Source: Dyadobacter chenwenxiniae
GTDB taxonomy: Bacteria > Bacteroidota > Bacteroidia > Cytophagales > Spirosomataceae
Assembly: GCF_022869785.1 (NCBI RefSeq)
Contig: NZ_CP094997.1
Coordinates: 372,001-436,000, forward strand
DNA length: 64,000 nucleotides
Direction of reading: 5' to 3'
Under the pieces are notes generated by a model. It was not told the origin of the DNA. It did no database searches and saw only the letters and a list, made by a program, of their open reading frames with translations. Positions 26,271 through 34,137 of the stretch are shown here, one piece after another (position 1 is the first letter of the stretch; every line of letters starts with the position of its first letter). The translations under genes were made by a program, and so were the position numbers.

Positions 26271-29002
26271 TTACCTTGCTCAGAATTACCTTTATTTGAA
26301 AAATATTCCGCCAACAAGCTATGCTCAAACATATATCTGCCACCGACTATACGCACTAGTCCTGTGAGACTCATGTGTTCCAAAAAACTTGTTGCCCGGA
26401 ATGGAAACTTGCTTCTTCCGCCAAAAGGAAGCGCCAATATCAGTCTTGTGGCATAGTGCTTAAATACGCTCAGAAATCCGTACATTAAAGACAACACTCC
26501 AAAAGAAACGCCACACATTGCATTGACGATCCCACTTGGCGGATCTACATTCGCATCATAAGCATAGTATATAATCAGAGTTCCAGCTACAGATAAAATT
26601 GAAAAGCTTACCAATGAATTCTTTAAGTGCTGACGAATTCCATGGTTAGGCTTTGTTTTGATCTTCCTGTCAGACACGGGCTTGAACGAAAACAAAAGTG
26701 GTAAGCAAATCGTCAATACTCCGCCAAATCCCAAAGATCTACCTATCACCAAATTTTCACTTTCTAGTCTATTTTCAAAAAAGTGCTGAGAATAGACTGG
26801 AATTAATAAAATTGCCGTAACGCCTACACCTCCGACAATTGCATATATAGCCCTCGATTTTTCGATTTTATAATGATCAAATCTGTTAACAACATATAAA
26901 TCCTCCGACAGGAGACCTGACGCCGTAAATAACATAAAGAGAACTGCACAACCGATGAATGTAGCTATAAAATTGGTTAGTGCCACATTGGTTTCAAACA
27001 CCTTTAATGTTTCGCTATCATAGGAATGTTTTATTAATACAAATCGGGTAGCCGCCAGAGCAAAAGCCAAAAATAGCGCAAATCGAAACCCGCCGTTACT
27101 TACAGATTTTGTTACGAACCCTGGAATAAGTTTCTTTAAAATTTTAACTATTTTTCGGTCTGCCTTTTGCTTTTCAGAATAGTATCCTGATAATCTCATG
27201 CTTCCATATATAAACGCCAAAGGTATAGTTAACAGCAGAACAAAACTTGTCCATAAAAATGCCTTTATCCCCATGCTCAGACCAGGCTGGTACACATCAG
27301 CTTCAAATATAGACTTACTGAATATTTCAGTACTGAGGATTTCCTTATTGAATATACCCTTATCGAACAAATCTTTATTGAATATTTTTTCATACGAATT
27401 GCCCGATCCATAAAAGTTCCATTCGTAACAGATACTAATACCAACCGGCACTGCTATGATTAACAACATGAAAAGTATCACGGGCAAGACGTACAGAGTC
27501 CAGTAGGTTAACAACTTCTTCGAAGGAAATCTTGAATACCGGATATCGACATGTTCGAATGGTTGCAAGTCTTCCAGTATAAATTCGCTTGAATTTGTCC
27601 ATTGCGACATATTGGTTAGCCATCTGATGTTTTTCTCTTTATCAGGAAACTGCGATTTATACTCAGTATTAGTATAGCCTTCGCTATCAAGCTTTTCATT
27701 TACGTAATCATCCAGAAGGTTGAATTTGAATTTTAGTTCGTCAGAAAACCATCGATTATAAAATTTTAGTTCTCCTATTTTCCTCATTTTCACAAACTTC
27801 CTCATTACTGTCAGAAGATAAGGATTTTTTGCCATGTCTAACGCGAACTTCTTTCTATTCAGAGGAATAATATTCGAAGGATCAAATATATAATTATACA
27901 ATGAGTCTGGATAATAGTCTTCGTCATTTATGTCATTTGATTCAAGTTCAAGTTGCCGACTTAGAACGAATTTGATAGTTTCCTCAGATAATGGTTCCAA
28001 TATGACCAACTCGTGTATGCTGTTTAGCATTCTAACGCTATCTAATGTACCACTCCTGCATGCAAGTACATACGATAATGCAGAGTCTGACATACCGATT
28101 TCTTTAAACAATCCTTCTACGTACTTAACGTATGAATTGAATAAAGACACTATTTCATTTATGTGAAGTGCCAGTATTTCTCTGTTTTTTCCATCGTCAA
28201 CATTTTGGATTTCGAATTCGTCGTTTATATCATCGATACCATCGAAAAAATATATAAGCTTATTGCCATTCGCTAGCAAAAGAGCATCCTGACAGTCAAT
28301 TTTGTAATTGATTTTTATTTGATCTACAATCCATGCTTCAAACATGAATTGTGGTTCATTTTTATAAGACATTTTATTTCTCCGGAAAAGTGCTTCCCAA
28401 GATTCACTATTTGATGGGATAGTAGACATGTTTAGCACCACTGGAATATTATTTCTTTGAGCACCTTTACTTAGTGCCTGAGTGGCGTATGCTTCGACAA
28501 TATTCATCATCATTACAGTTTTTCCACTACCTCGGTCACCAGTTATGATAAGTTTAGGTTTTAATCCAAATATCCTTTTCGTCACTGATGAATAATCATC
28601 GAAAAAAGTGCCGGATAGTGTTTTCAAATTTTCTTTTGACAAATCATTATTAAAATTATCGTCGGATTCGTAAAAAGTGGATGTAACGTTGAATTTCTTA
28701 CTAACGCCGATTCTAACCGAGCTTAGATATTGCTCAATCCATGCTACCTGTATTCTCTTAGCAAGTGTTTGTTCTATCGTCAGTTCAACCGTCAGAGAGA
28801 ACAATTTTCGCCGAGCGTATTTTGACAAGCTTTCCCCAGATTGTTTCTCCTTATAATATTGTATAACAAAGGATACAAGAGCTAAGAATGCTGTTATTCC
28901 CAGATACTTTTCAATAGGGTCATCCTCTGTCAGTGCCCATTCAAGTACTTTATACCCTACCCCTAGTGCAGGCGCTAATAGCCATCTTTTGAAACCTTTC
29001 AT
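26267..29002 (-). CDS. Membrane-anchored NACHT NTPase
   Basis: 911 aa. A hydrophobic stretch (residues ~33-50) and a helical region precede a STAND-type P-loop domain: Walker A GDRGSGKT (155-162), Walker B KLIYFFDGIDDI (248-259) with the extra acidic residues typical of NACHT, and a sensor-like LACRSGT. A winged-helix-like segment follows (KNPYLLTVMRKFVKMRKIGE). From ~residue 485 there are about seven to nine transmembrane spans, then a cytosolic tail ending HSLLAEYFSNKG. NACHT proteins oligomerise on ligand sensing, and bacterial ones include anti-phage sensors. Here the effector half would be the membrane domain. First gene of a three-gene operon with codons AT-richer than the core genes. 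Confidence 0.85.
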   Translation of the reverse strand: MKGFKRWLLAPALGVGYKVLEWALTEDDPIEKYLGITAFLALVSFVIQYYKEKQSGESLSKYARRKLFSLTVELTIEQTLAKRIQVAWIEQYLSSVRIGVSKKFNVTSTFYESDDNFNNDLSKENLKTLSGTFFDDYSSVTKRIFGLKPKLIITGDRGSGKTVMMMNIVEAYATQALSKGAQRNNIPVVLNMSTIPSNSESWEALFRRNKMSYKNEPQFMFEAWIVDQIKINYKIDCQDALLLANGNKLIYFFDGIDDINDEFEIQNVDDGKNREILALHINEIVSLFNSYVKYVEGLFKEIGMSDSALSYVLACRSGTLDSVRMLNSIHELVILEPLSEETIKFVLSRQLELESNDINDEDYYPDSLYNYIFDPSNIIPLNRKKFALDMAKNPYLLTVMRKFVKMRKIGELKFYNRWFSDELKFKFNLLDDYVNEKLDSEGYTNTEYKSQFPDKEKNIRWLTNMSQWTNSSEFILEDLQPFEHVDIRYSRFPSKKLLTYWTLYVLPVILFMLLIIAVPVGISICYEWNFYGSGNSYEKIFNKDLFDKGIFNKEILSTEIFSKSIFEADVYQPGLSMGIKAFLWTSFVLLLTIPLAFIYGSMRLSGYYSEKQKADRKIVKILKKLIPGFVTKSVSNGGFRFALFLAFALAATRFVLIKHSYDSETLKVFETNVALTNFIATFIGCAVLFMLFTASGLLSEDLYVVNRFDHYKIEKSRAIYAIVGGVGVTAILLIPVYSQHFFENRLESENLVIGRSLGFGGVLTICLPLLFSFKPVSDRKIKTKPNHGIRQHLKNSLVSFSILSVAGTLIIYYAYDANVDPPSGIVNAMCGVSFGVLSLMYGFLSVFKHYATRLILALPFGGRSKFPFRATSFLEHMSLTGLVRIVGGRYMFEHSLLAEYFSNKGNSEQGK

Positions 29003-29540
29003 TGACTTAAACTAGATAAAAGCTCGAAAAATCAGATAATTGAGTACTCGGGGCCAACTGTAGGGCTGGTGCTGTTGAGGAATTGTGAGTCCTTCTCCCT
29101 GCAACTGAGGCCCGATTAGAAAGTTGTTGCTGAATATAACAACTAAAAGCAAGAATGAAAAACGTCAGGCGCGAGTATAAAGCTGATATTAAGCAATAGG
29201 TAGTGAGTTTAAAAGCGTGCACACCTACCTAGGTGCCTTTTCTGAGAAAGATAAACTTCGCTCTTTGTTGATCTCGACCGTTCAACACAGACATCAACGA
29301 GGTAGCTCTCCTTTCCAGTTGAAGACCGGATAGAACATTTTACTAATTGATAATCGGGATTTGCTTGTAGGAAATTCTTATCGGCTATATCCCGAATTTG
29401 TCTCCAGCGGTACGTCATTTGTGAGCGGTATGGTGGTCGCAAAGGTCTCATAAAAGCGACTCCCTTGCGGGCTGCCCATGAGAAAAGCTCTGGACCTCTG
29501 CTATTTGCCTGTCCTCTCAGAGCTTAATCAGAAAGACATC
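29003..29540. other. Intergenic region upstream of the NACHT gene, no gene seen
   Basis: Short minus-strand frames (29007-29222, 29209-29451) lack any recognisable protein pattern. The part next to 29002 should contain the NACHT promoter, but I see no clear -33/-7 pair. The right part merges into decayed mobilisation-like DNA. Confidence 0.35.
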
Positions 29541-29849
29541 ATGGAAAATAAATCGGAAGGCAGACCGCCCAAAGAAGGAAGGGTTGTCAGAAGGGACCAC
29601 TTTTCAGTTTGAATGACCTAGGAAGAAAAAGCAAGGATCAGGCAGGTCACTAAAAAGAATGCTTTCCGGCAGTCAGTTTTTTTGACGCTGGCCCTGGACA
29701 TGCCCATCAAAAGACCGCAGAAGCAAGCACTGCCAGCCTAAATGATCCAGACAATAGAGCATTTCAGCGGGATTTTGTCGCTTGCAGTACTTAAAACAAA
29801 GACCATCAAATGCAAAGACAGCAGTGGCAGCAAAGCAGCCAAAGTGTAA
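29541..29849 (+). pseudogene. Decayed MobC-like mobilisation protein gene
   Basis: One frame from ATG 29541 reads MENKSEGRPPKEGRVVRRDH, FSV, stop, MT, stop, EEKARIRQVTKKNAFRQSVF, then LALDMPIKRPQKQALPA and another stop, then MIQTIEHFSGILSLAVLK. A basic N-terminus followed by VxMTxEEKARIRxxTKKxGxRxSxFLR is the ribbon-helix-helix pattern of relaxosome accessory (MobC) proteins. Three nonsense codons disable it. It indicates a former mobilisable element between the NACHT operon and the sigma-54 region. Confidence 0.45.
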
Positions 29850-30476
29850 GGCTTTTGGCAAACCTGATCGCCCTGTCGGTATTTGAGAATTTGAGATCCG
29901 CAGCACCAAAGAAACGCTTCCTGATATTTGCAGGTGGGTGCAGCAGCTGCATAGCTACGTGGATCAGATACTAGATTGCTCGACCAGTAAAACTAGCGTC
30001 CTGGAAAGACAGAGAGCATTGCTCAGAGCGCCAAAATCCTGCTGGAAAAGCACGCGGGACACTATCAATCCGAGGAGCTGGCACAGTTAACGCCAAAATG
30101 GAAAATGGACCAGCAAAATAATCCCGGTACAGTGTATATGGCCATAGACGGAGCACTCAGGCCAATTATTAAACAGATCAGGCACCTGGCCGGATTTACA
30201 TCTTCAAGTCGGAACGGATAACTTTATTGCACGATATGCAATTCAAGAAAATAACATCGAACTTCGCCATCTTAACCGGGAGAATACTGTGGATCCGACC
30301 CTACCCATTTATAGGCGCTAAAAAACAGCTTATCTTGCCTGTAAGGATTTCTGCCTCGATCACAGCAAAGAAGTATATTAGCCGACCGATGTAGTTTCAG
30401 AAATGTTCACCGCCTACTTGAACAAAATTGCATTCCCCGCTAATCCTAATCCAAACGGTGTCCAGGCGCCGGACTG
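29850..30476. other. Decayed DNA of probable mobile-element origin
   Basis: Plus-strand frames contain protein-like pieces separated by stops and shifts: AKILLEKHAGHYQSEELAQL with GTVYMAIDGALRPIIKQ, then in another frame DNFIARYAIQENNIELRHLN and DVVSEMFTAYLNKIAFPAN. The first piece recalls a transposase or relaxase core, but I cannot name the family. There is no intact gene. Confidence 0.3.
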
Positions 30477-31835
30477 TTACTTTTGTTTGTTATACTGAAT
30501 GGCCCTGGTGGTAATGCCCAAGCGCTCAGCTGCCTTATTGATACTACCGTTCTCACTTTTAATAGCCAGGTCAATGGCAATCTGCGAGGTCAGCTTTTTG
30601 ATATCGTCCAGGTTGCAACCTTGGTCGAGAATGTTTTGTATTGCTCTCTCATAGCCACTGTAGGTTGAATAATTGGCTTGGGACTGCCTGCATTCAGGAC
30701 GGTCTAAGGACGGAATATCACTTAATGTAATGGGCCCACTTCCTACATGGCGGTTTGCGATGCGCTGCACTACCTGTTGTAGTTCACGTACGTTACCACG
30801 ATACTGGCGGTCGATGAGGTACTCCATGACCGACTCGTCGATCCTGGGAATGTCGGCACGCCCGAAAAACCTATGTAAAAATCGCTCGACGAGCAACGGA
30901 ATATCTTCTTGTCGTTCAGCCAGACATGGCACTTTGCAAACCCAGGTCGATAAGCGATAGAAAAGATCAAGCCTGAAATGGCCCGCCGATACTTCTTCAT
31001 GCAGCGTACGGTTGGTAGCACCAACCAGTCTAAAATTCGTCTTTTTCCAGTAATTCCCCCCCACTGGTTTGTACATTCCTTCCTGAATCACCCGAAGCAG
31101 CTCTGATTGCAGCCTCGCAGGTAATTCTCCAATTTCATCCAGGAAAAGGGTACCTTGGTCGGCCAAGCTGAATGCGCCTTCGCGTACATTATGGGCGCCC
31201 GTGAATGCACCCTTTTCATGCCCGAAGAACTCGCTGCCGGAAAGCTCCGGTGCAATGGCGGAACAGTCCAGTAACACCAGTTCGCCCTTGTTTTTGCGTG
31301 TATCAAAGTGGTGCACAAGCTTGGAGAGCATTTCTTTACCAGTACCGCTCTCTCCAATAATGAGCACTGATGACTGCGAGAATGCAGCCACCTCGATCAT
31401 TTCCCGGATCGTACTTTTCCAGGCTTGCGATTCACCCAGGAGGTTCTCTCTCACAAAGGATGTTTGTAACAAACTCTCTACCGTCTGCCAGCGGCCAATC
31501 TGCTCTTCGATTACTTTGTTCAGAAAGGGAGTATTCTCAAAATCATATACATAAGAAGCGCCCTGGAAGAGCAATTCCCAAACCAATGCAGCTTTACACA
31601 AGCAAGTATCAAAAATAACAACGATGCTTTTCTGTTGGCCTGCAGACCACGCATGTACTATACCTTTGGCCTCTTCTAGCTGGTCGGCATTATCCACTAG
31701 TACTATGCAGAGCGAGCATCCGGCGTGGTCGCGATTGATCCGCAACCTGCTGGATGAAAATGAGTTCATGAAGGCTTCTCTCCTGTGCGGTGACCGTCGT
31801 GTTAAGTCCTTACACCATAAAGCGCAGTACTCCAT
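30477..31835 (-). CDS. Sigma-54 enhancer-binding activator with pseudo-receiver domain
   Basis: 452 aa from ATG 31835 (430 aa from ATG 31769). The N-terminal ~100 residues have a receiver-like alternation (CSLCIVLVDNADQ, SIVVIFDTCLC, YVYDFEN), but the phospho-acceptor region is not canonical. The AAA+ domain has Walker A GESGTGKE (161-168), the sigma-54 contact loop GAFTGA (209-214), Walker B TLFLDEIGEL and sensor VGATNR. The C-terminus is a Fis-type HTH (INKAAERLGITTRAIQY) that stops a little short. It should hydrolyse ATP to open RpoN promoters. Divergent from the operon starting at 32093, whose promoter looks like a sigma-54 site, it is the likely direct activator. Confidence 0.92.
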   Translation of the reverse strand: MEYCALWCKDLTRRSPHRREAFMNSFSSSRLRINRDHAGCSLCIVLVDNADQLEEAKGIVHAWSAGQQKSIVVIFDTCLCKAALVWELLFQGASYVYDFENTPFLNKVIEEQIGRWQTVESLLQTSFVRENLLGESQAWKSTIREMIEVAAFSQSSVLIIGESGTGKEMLSKLVHHFDTRKNKGELVLLDCSAIAPELSGSEFFGHEKGAFTGAHNVREGAFSLADQGTLFLDEIGELPARLQSELLRVIQEGMYKPVGGNYWKKTNFRLVGATNRTLHEEVSAGHFRLDLFYRLSTWVCKVPCLAERQEDIPLLVERFLHRFFGRADIPRIDESVMEYLIDRQYRGNVRELQQVVQRIANRHVGSGPITLSDIPSLDRPECRQSQANYSTYSGYERAIQNILDQGCNLDDIKKLTSQIAIDLAIKSENGSINKAAERLGITTRAIQYNKQK

Positions 31836-31974
31836 AATCTTGTCGGAATCGTTGAGGGGGAACGAATATATCGAAAATACCAGTGGTCGCTACGCGCGCT
31901 AACTTCCTTTTATTCAACGGTAAAAGGCACGGTTCGCCCGGCCGAAGTAAATTTCCTGTTCAATCTAAAATCCT

Positions 31975-31990
31975 GCGAAAAAGAATTCGC
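31975..31990. promoter_or_regulatory. Inverted repeat GCGAA-N6-TTCGC, possible activator site
   Basis: A short dyad (31975-31979 and 31986-31990) lies about 45 bp upstream of the -24 element in the divergent control region. Enhancer-binding proteins bind dyads upstream of their promoters, usually 80-150 bp away, so this is a candidate only. Confidence 0.25.
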
Positions 31991-32031
31991 ATAGGCTCCA
32001 AAAAGTGGCCTGAAAGGGCTTTTTAGAACTT

Positions 32032-32046
32032 TGGTACAGGTTTGGC
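32032..32046 (+). promoter_or_regulatory. Putative sigma-54 (-24/-12) promoter of the effector operon
   Basis: TGGTACAGGTTTGGC places the invariant GG (32033-32034) and GC (32045-32046) exactly 12 bases apart, as in the consensus TGGCAC-N5-TTGC, with two mismatches (T for C, G for T). Transcription would begin near 32058, about 35 bases before the ATG at 32093. The adjacent divergent gene encodes a sigma-54 activator with GAFTGA, which supports the call. Confidence 0.65.
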
Positions 32047-32092
32047 CTATGTAAATACAAATCAATCATGCTCATCTTAAACATTTATTACC

Positions 32093-32803
32093 ATGCACAA
32101 CATTGATCGTACCGTAGGTGAAACAAGCTTCGGAATTGGCAACGAGTTTGGCAATGAGACATTCGAATTCGGCAATGAATTTGAGTTCGGCAACGAGACG
32201 TTCGAATTCGGCAATGAGACCTTTGAATTCGAAAACGAGTACTCCGGCGAAATGAACGAGACCATGGAAATGGAAATGGCTACCGAGTTGCTCTCGGTGA
32301 CCAATGAAGCCGAGCTGGAGCAATTCCTGGGTGGGTTGTTTAAAAAGGTCGCAGGAGGAGTGAAGAACTTTGCTAGGTCCTCAGCCGGTAAGGCCCTTGG
32401 AGGGATGCTAAAAAGCGTTGCAAAAAAAGCATTGCCGATTGCCGGCGCCGCCCTGGGCAACCTGATCGTTCCGGGCGTTGGAGGTGCCGTCGGCGGTAAG
32501 CTTGCCGGAATGGCCGGCAAGGCATTTGGGCTGGAACTGGAAGGCCTGAGCGCCGAGGACCGGGAGTTTGAAGTAGCTCGCGCTTATGTGCGATTCGCTT
32601 CGGACGCTGCACGCCGCACGTCGCGCTCACCTCAGCAAATGCGCCAGCCTATGATTGCCGCGCGCACTGGTATCACAGAGGCTGCACGCCGTCATGCCCC
32701 AGGCATTCTCAGCTCCGGGTATTCACAGGGTGTTCAGGGGGGCGGTGGCCGTAGCGGGCGTTGGGTGCGACGGGGTAACAGTGTGATCATCTACGGCATC
32801 TAA
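32093..32803 (+). CDS. Acidic-repeat, glycine-zipper protein, first gene of sigma-54 operon
   Basis: 236 aa, no signal peptide. Residues 12-50 are a Phe/Glu/Asn/Gly repeat (FGNETFEFGNE type). Next come the acidic MNETMEMEMATELLSVTNEA and an amphipathic ELEQFLGGLFKKVAGGV. Residues ~97-145 are rich in small residues and GxxxG motifs (ALPIAGAALGNLIVPGVGGA), a glycine-zipper suited to membrane insertion or tight helix packing. Then a charged SAEDREFEVARAYVRFA segment and a Gly/Arg tail. I do not recognise a named family. A pore-forming, scaffold or carrier role is inference. Ten bases separate it from the metallopeptidase gene. Confidence 0.8.
   Translation: MHNIDRTVGETSFGIGNEFGNETFEFGNEFEFGNETFEFGNETFEFENEYSGEMNETMEMEMATELLSVTNEAELEQFLGGLFKKVAGGVKNFARSSAGKALGGMLKSVAKKALPIAGAALGNLIVPGVGGAVGGKLAGMAGKAFGLELEGLSAEDREFEVARAYVRFASDAARRTSRSPQQMRQPMIAARTGITEAARRHAPGILSSGYSQGVQGGGGRSGRWVRRGNSVIIYGI
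32127..32240 (+). repeat. In-frame tandem repeat encoding the FEFGNE array
   Basis: Four to five degenerate units built on TTCGAATTCGGCAATGAGAC (20-30 bp, some with an inserted TTTGAGTTCGGC) encode residues 12-50 of the preceding entry. Units differ mainly at third positions, so the protein repeat is conserved better than the DNA. Slippage here would alter repeat number in frame. Confidence 0.7.
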
Positions 32804-32814
32804 ACCACCCCGAA

Positions 32815-34137
32815 ATGGTCCGCAATTATCTGCAAAACGAAGCCACATCGATGCTCTCCAGGTTAGGACAGTTACAACCCTTCTCATTGAGCACACCCAT
32901 GGTTGCAGCTGCCAGTCCTTCCGATGAAGCGCTACGCGCAGTGACCGACCACCTGATCAACACAAAAAAAGAACTTCGGGCGAAAGTAAGTTCTTTTCTT
33001 GAAAAGCTTAAAACCCAGGGAATAGATGGCTTTGCCAGCGCTTCCGAGGCACAGGCTTCATATGCGATACTGAAACTTCGTTTCAACAACATCCTCGACC
33101 AGCAGGATATTTTTGCAGATGTCATCACACAGCGAACCGAGCATCAAACGGGTGTATGGATTGCAGGTCTCGACGTGATTGCTTCGGATGCACTACTGCC
33201 GCAAAAGGGTTTGTACCAAACTACGCCAATGATGTGTTTTCTTGAAAGGGGGCACGGTGCCGCGATCAGACGGGCACGGACCAGACTACCGGGGGGCGAC
33301 CTCAATCCAGTGGCCATTATCCAGGTCCCGCGGGAACGTATGGTGGGTAGCGGTATTGCTTCTTCACTGATCCACGAGGTGGGCCACCAGGGTGCTGCAT
33401 TACTCAGCCTGGTGGAAAGCTTGCGGGAAACGTTAAAAAAAAGAATTGGGTTGGCCCCTCAACCCGAAAAGCTCGCATGGACGCTTTATGAAAGGTGGAT
33501 ATCAGAAATCGTAGCAGATTTTTGGGCTCTGGGACACCTGGGTATCACGGCTACGCAAGGCTTGATGGGTGTAGTGAGCCTACCGGAGTACTTTATGTTC
33601 CGGGTCAAGCTGGACGATCCGCACCCCTTTCCGTGGATTCGTGTGAAACTCAGTCTGGCCATAGGCGCATTATTGTTCCCTGACCGGCAATGGCAGAAGT
33701 TCGAACAGCTTTGGCAGCACATTTACCCGATATCCAGACTGGATGAGGAAAAGCGAAGCATTATCGCACAACTGGAAGCAGTCATGCCTGCATTTGCAGA
33801 ACTTTTGATTGGGCACCGTTCCAATGCTTTGCAGAACTTCACATTAGGAAGTCTGTTCCCCTCGGAGGCGAGACAGCCAGAGCGATTGCGTGAGTTGTAT
33901 AGCCAACTGATGAATAGGCCGGAAACGGCCATAAAAGTGCCGCCTTCGCTGGTGTTTGCGATCATTGGACAAGCACGGGCCGATGGAAGAATTACTGCTA
34001 CCCGCGAGGGCAATCTGCTGTCCCGTTTTCTGAACCACTGGGCGATGAGCCGTGCCGAAAGTCGGGGATCAAATCAAAAAGGTATCATTTTAAATCATTT
34101 TAATAATGGCAAAGAAACAAGCAAAAAGGCCGGTTAG
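32815..34137 (+). CDS. HExxH metallopeptidase-like protein
   Basis: 440 aa, cytosolic by sequence. A helical N-terminal region (~residues 35-115) is followed by a zinc-peptidase core with H187-EVG-H191 in SSLIHEVGHQGAALLSLVES and a downstream E231-IVAD motif (WISEIVADFWALGHLG), the gluzincin arrangement of two His and a Glu. PVAIIQVPRERMVGSG just before it would form the edge strand. The C-terminal half is helical. It could process the operon's other products or act as an effector. The assignment rests on the motif geometry only. Its 3' end overlaps the next gene by 32 bases. Confidence 0.8.
   Translation: MVRNYLQNEATSMLSRLGQLQPFSLSTPMVAAASPSDEALRAVTDHLINTKKELRAKVSSFLEKLKTQGIDGFASASEAQASYAILKLRFNNILDQQDIFADVITQRTEHQTGVWIAGLDVIASDALLPQKGLYQTTPMMCFLERGHGAAIRRARTRLPGGDLNPVAIIQVPRERMVGSGIASSLIHEVGHQGAALLSLVESLRETLKKRIGLAPQPEKLAWTLYERWISEIVADFWALGHLGITATQGLMGVVSLPEYFMFRVKLDDPHPFPWIRVKLSLAIGALLFPDRQWQKFEQLWQHIYPISRLDEEKRSIIAQLEAVMPAFAELLIGHRSNALQNFTLGSLFPSEARQPERLRELYSQLMNRPETAIKVPPSLVFAIIGQARADGRITATREGNLLSRFLNHWAMSRAESRGSNQKGIILNHFNNGKETSKKAG

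Noticed and set aside
29007..29451. Two minus-strand frames upstream of the NACHT gene
   Set aside because: No recognisable motif, skewed composition, and mutual overlap. Treated as intergenic.
32007..32026. Second sigma-54-like site (GTGGCCTGAAAGGGCTTT)
   Set aside because: The GG and GC pairs are not at the required 12-base spacing, unlike the site at 32032-32046.
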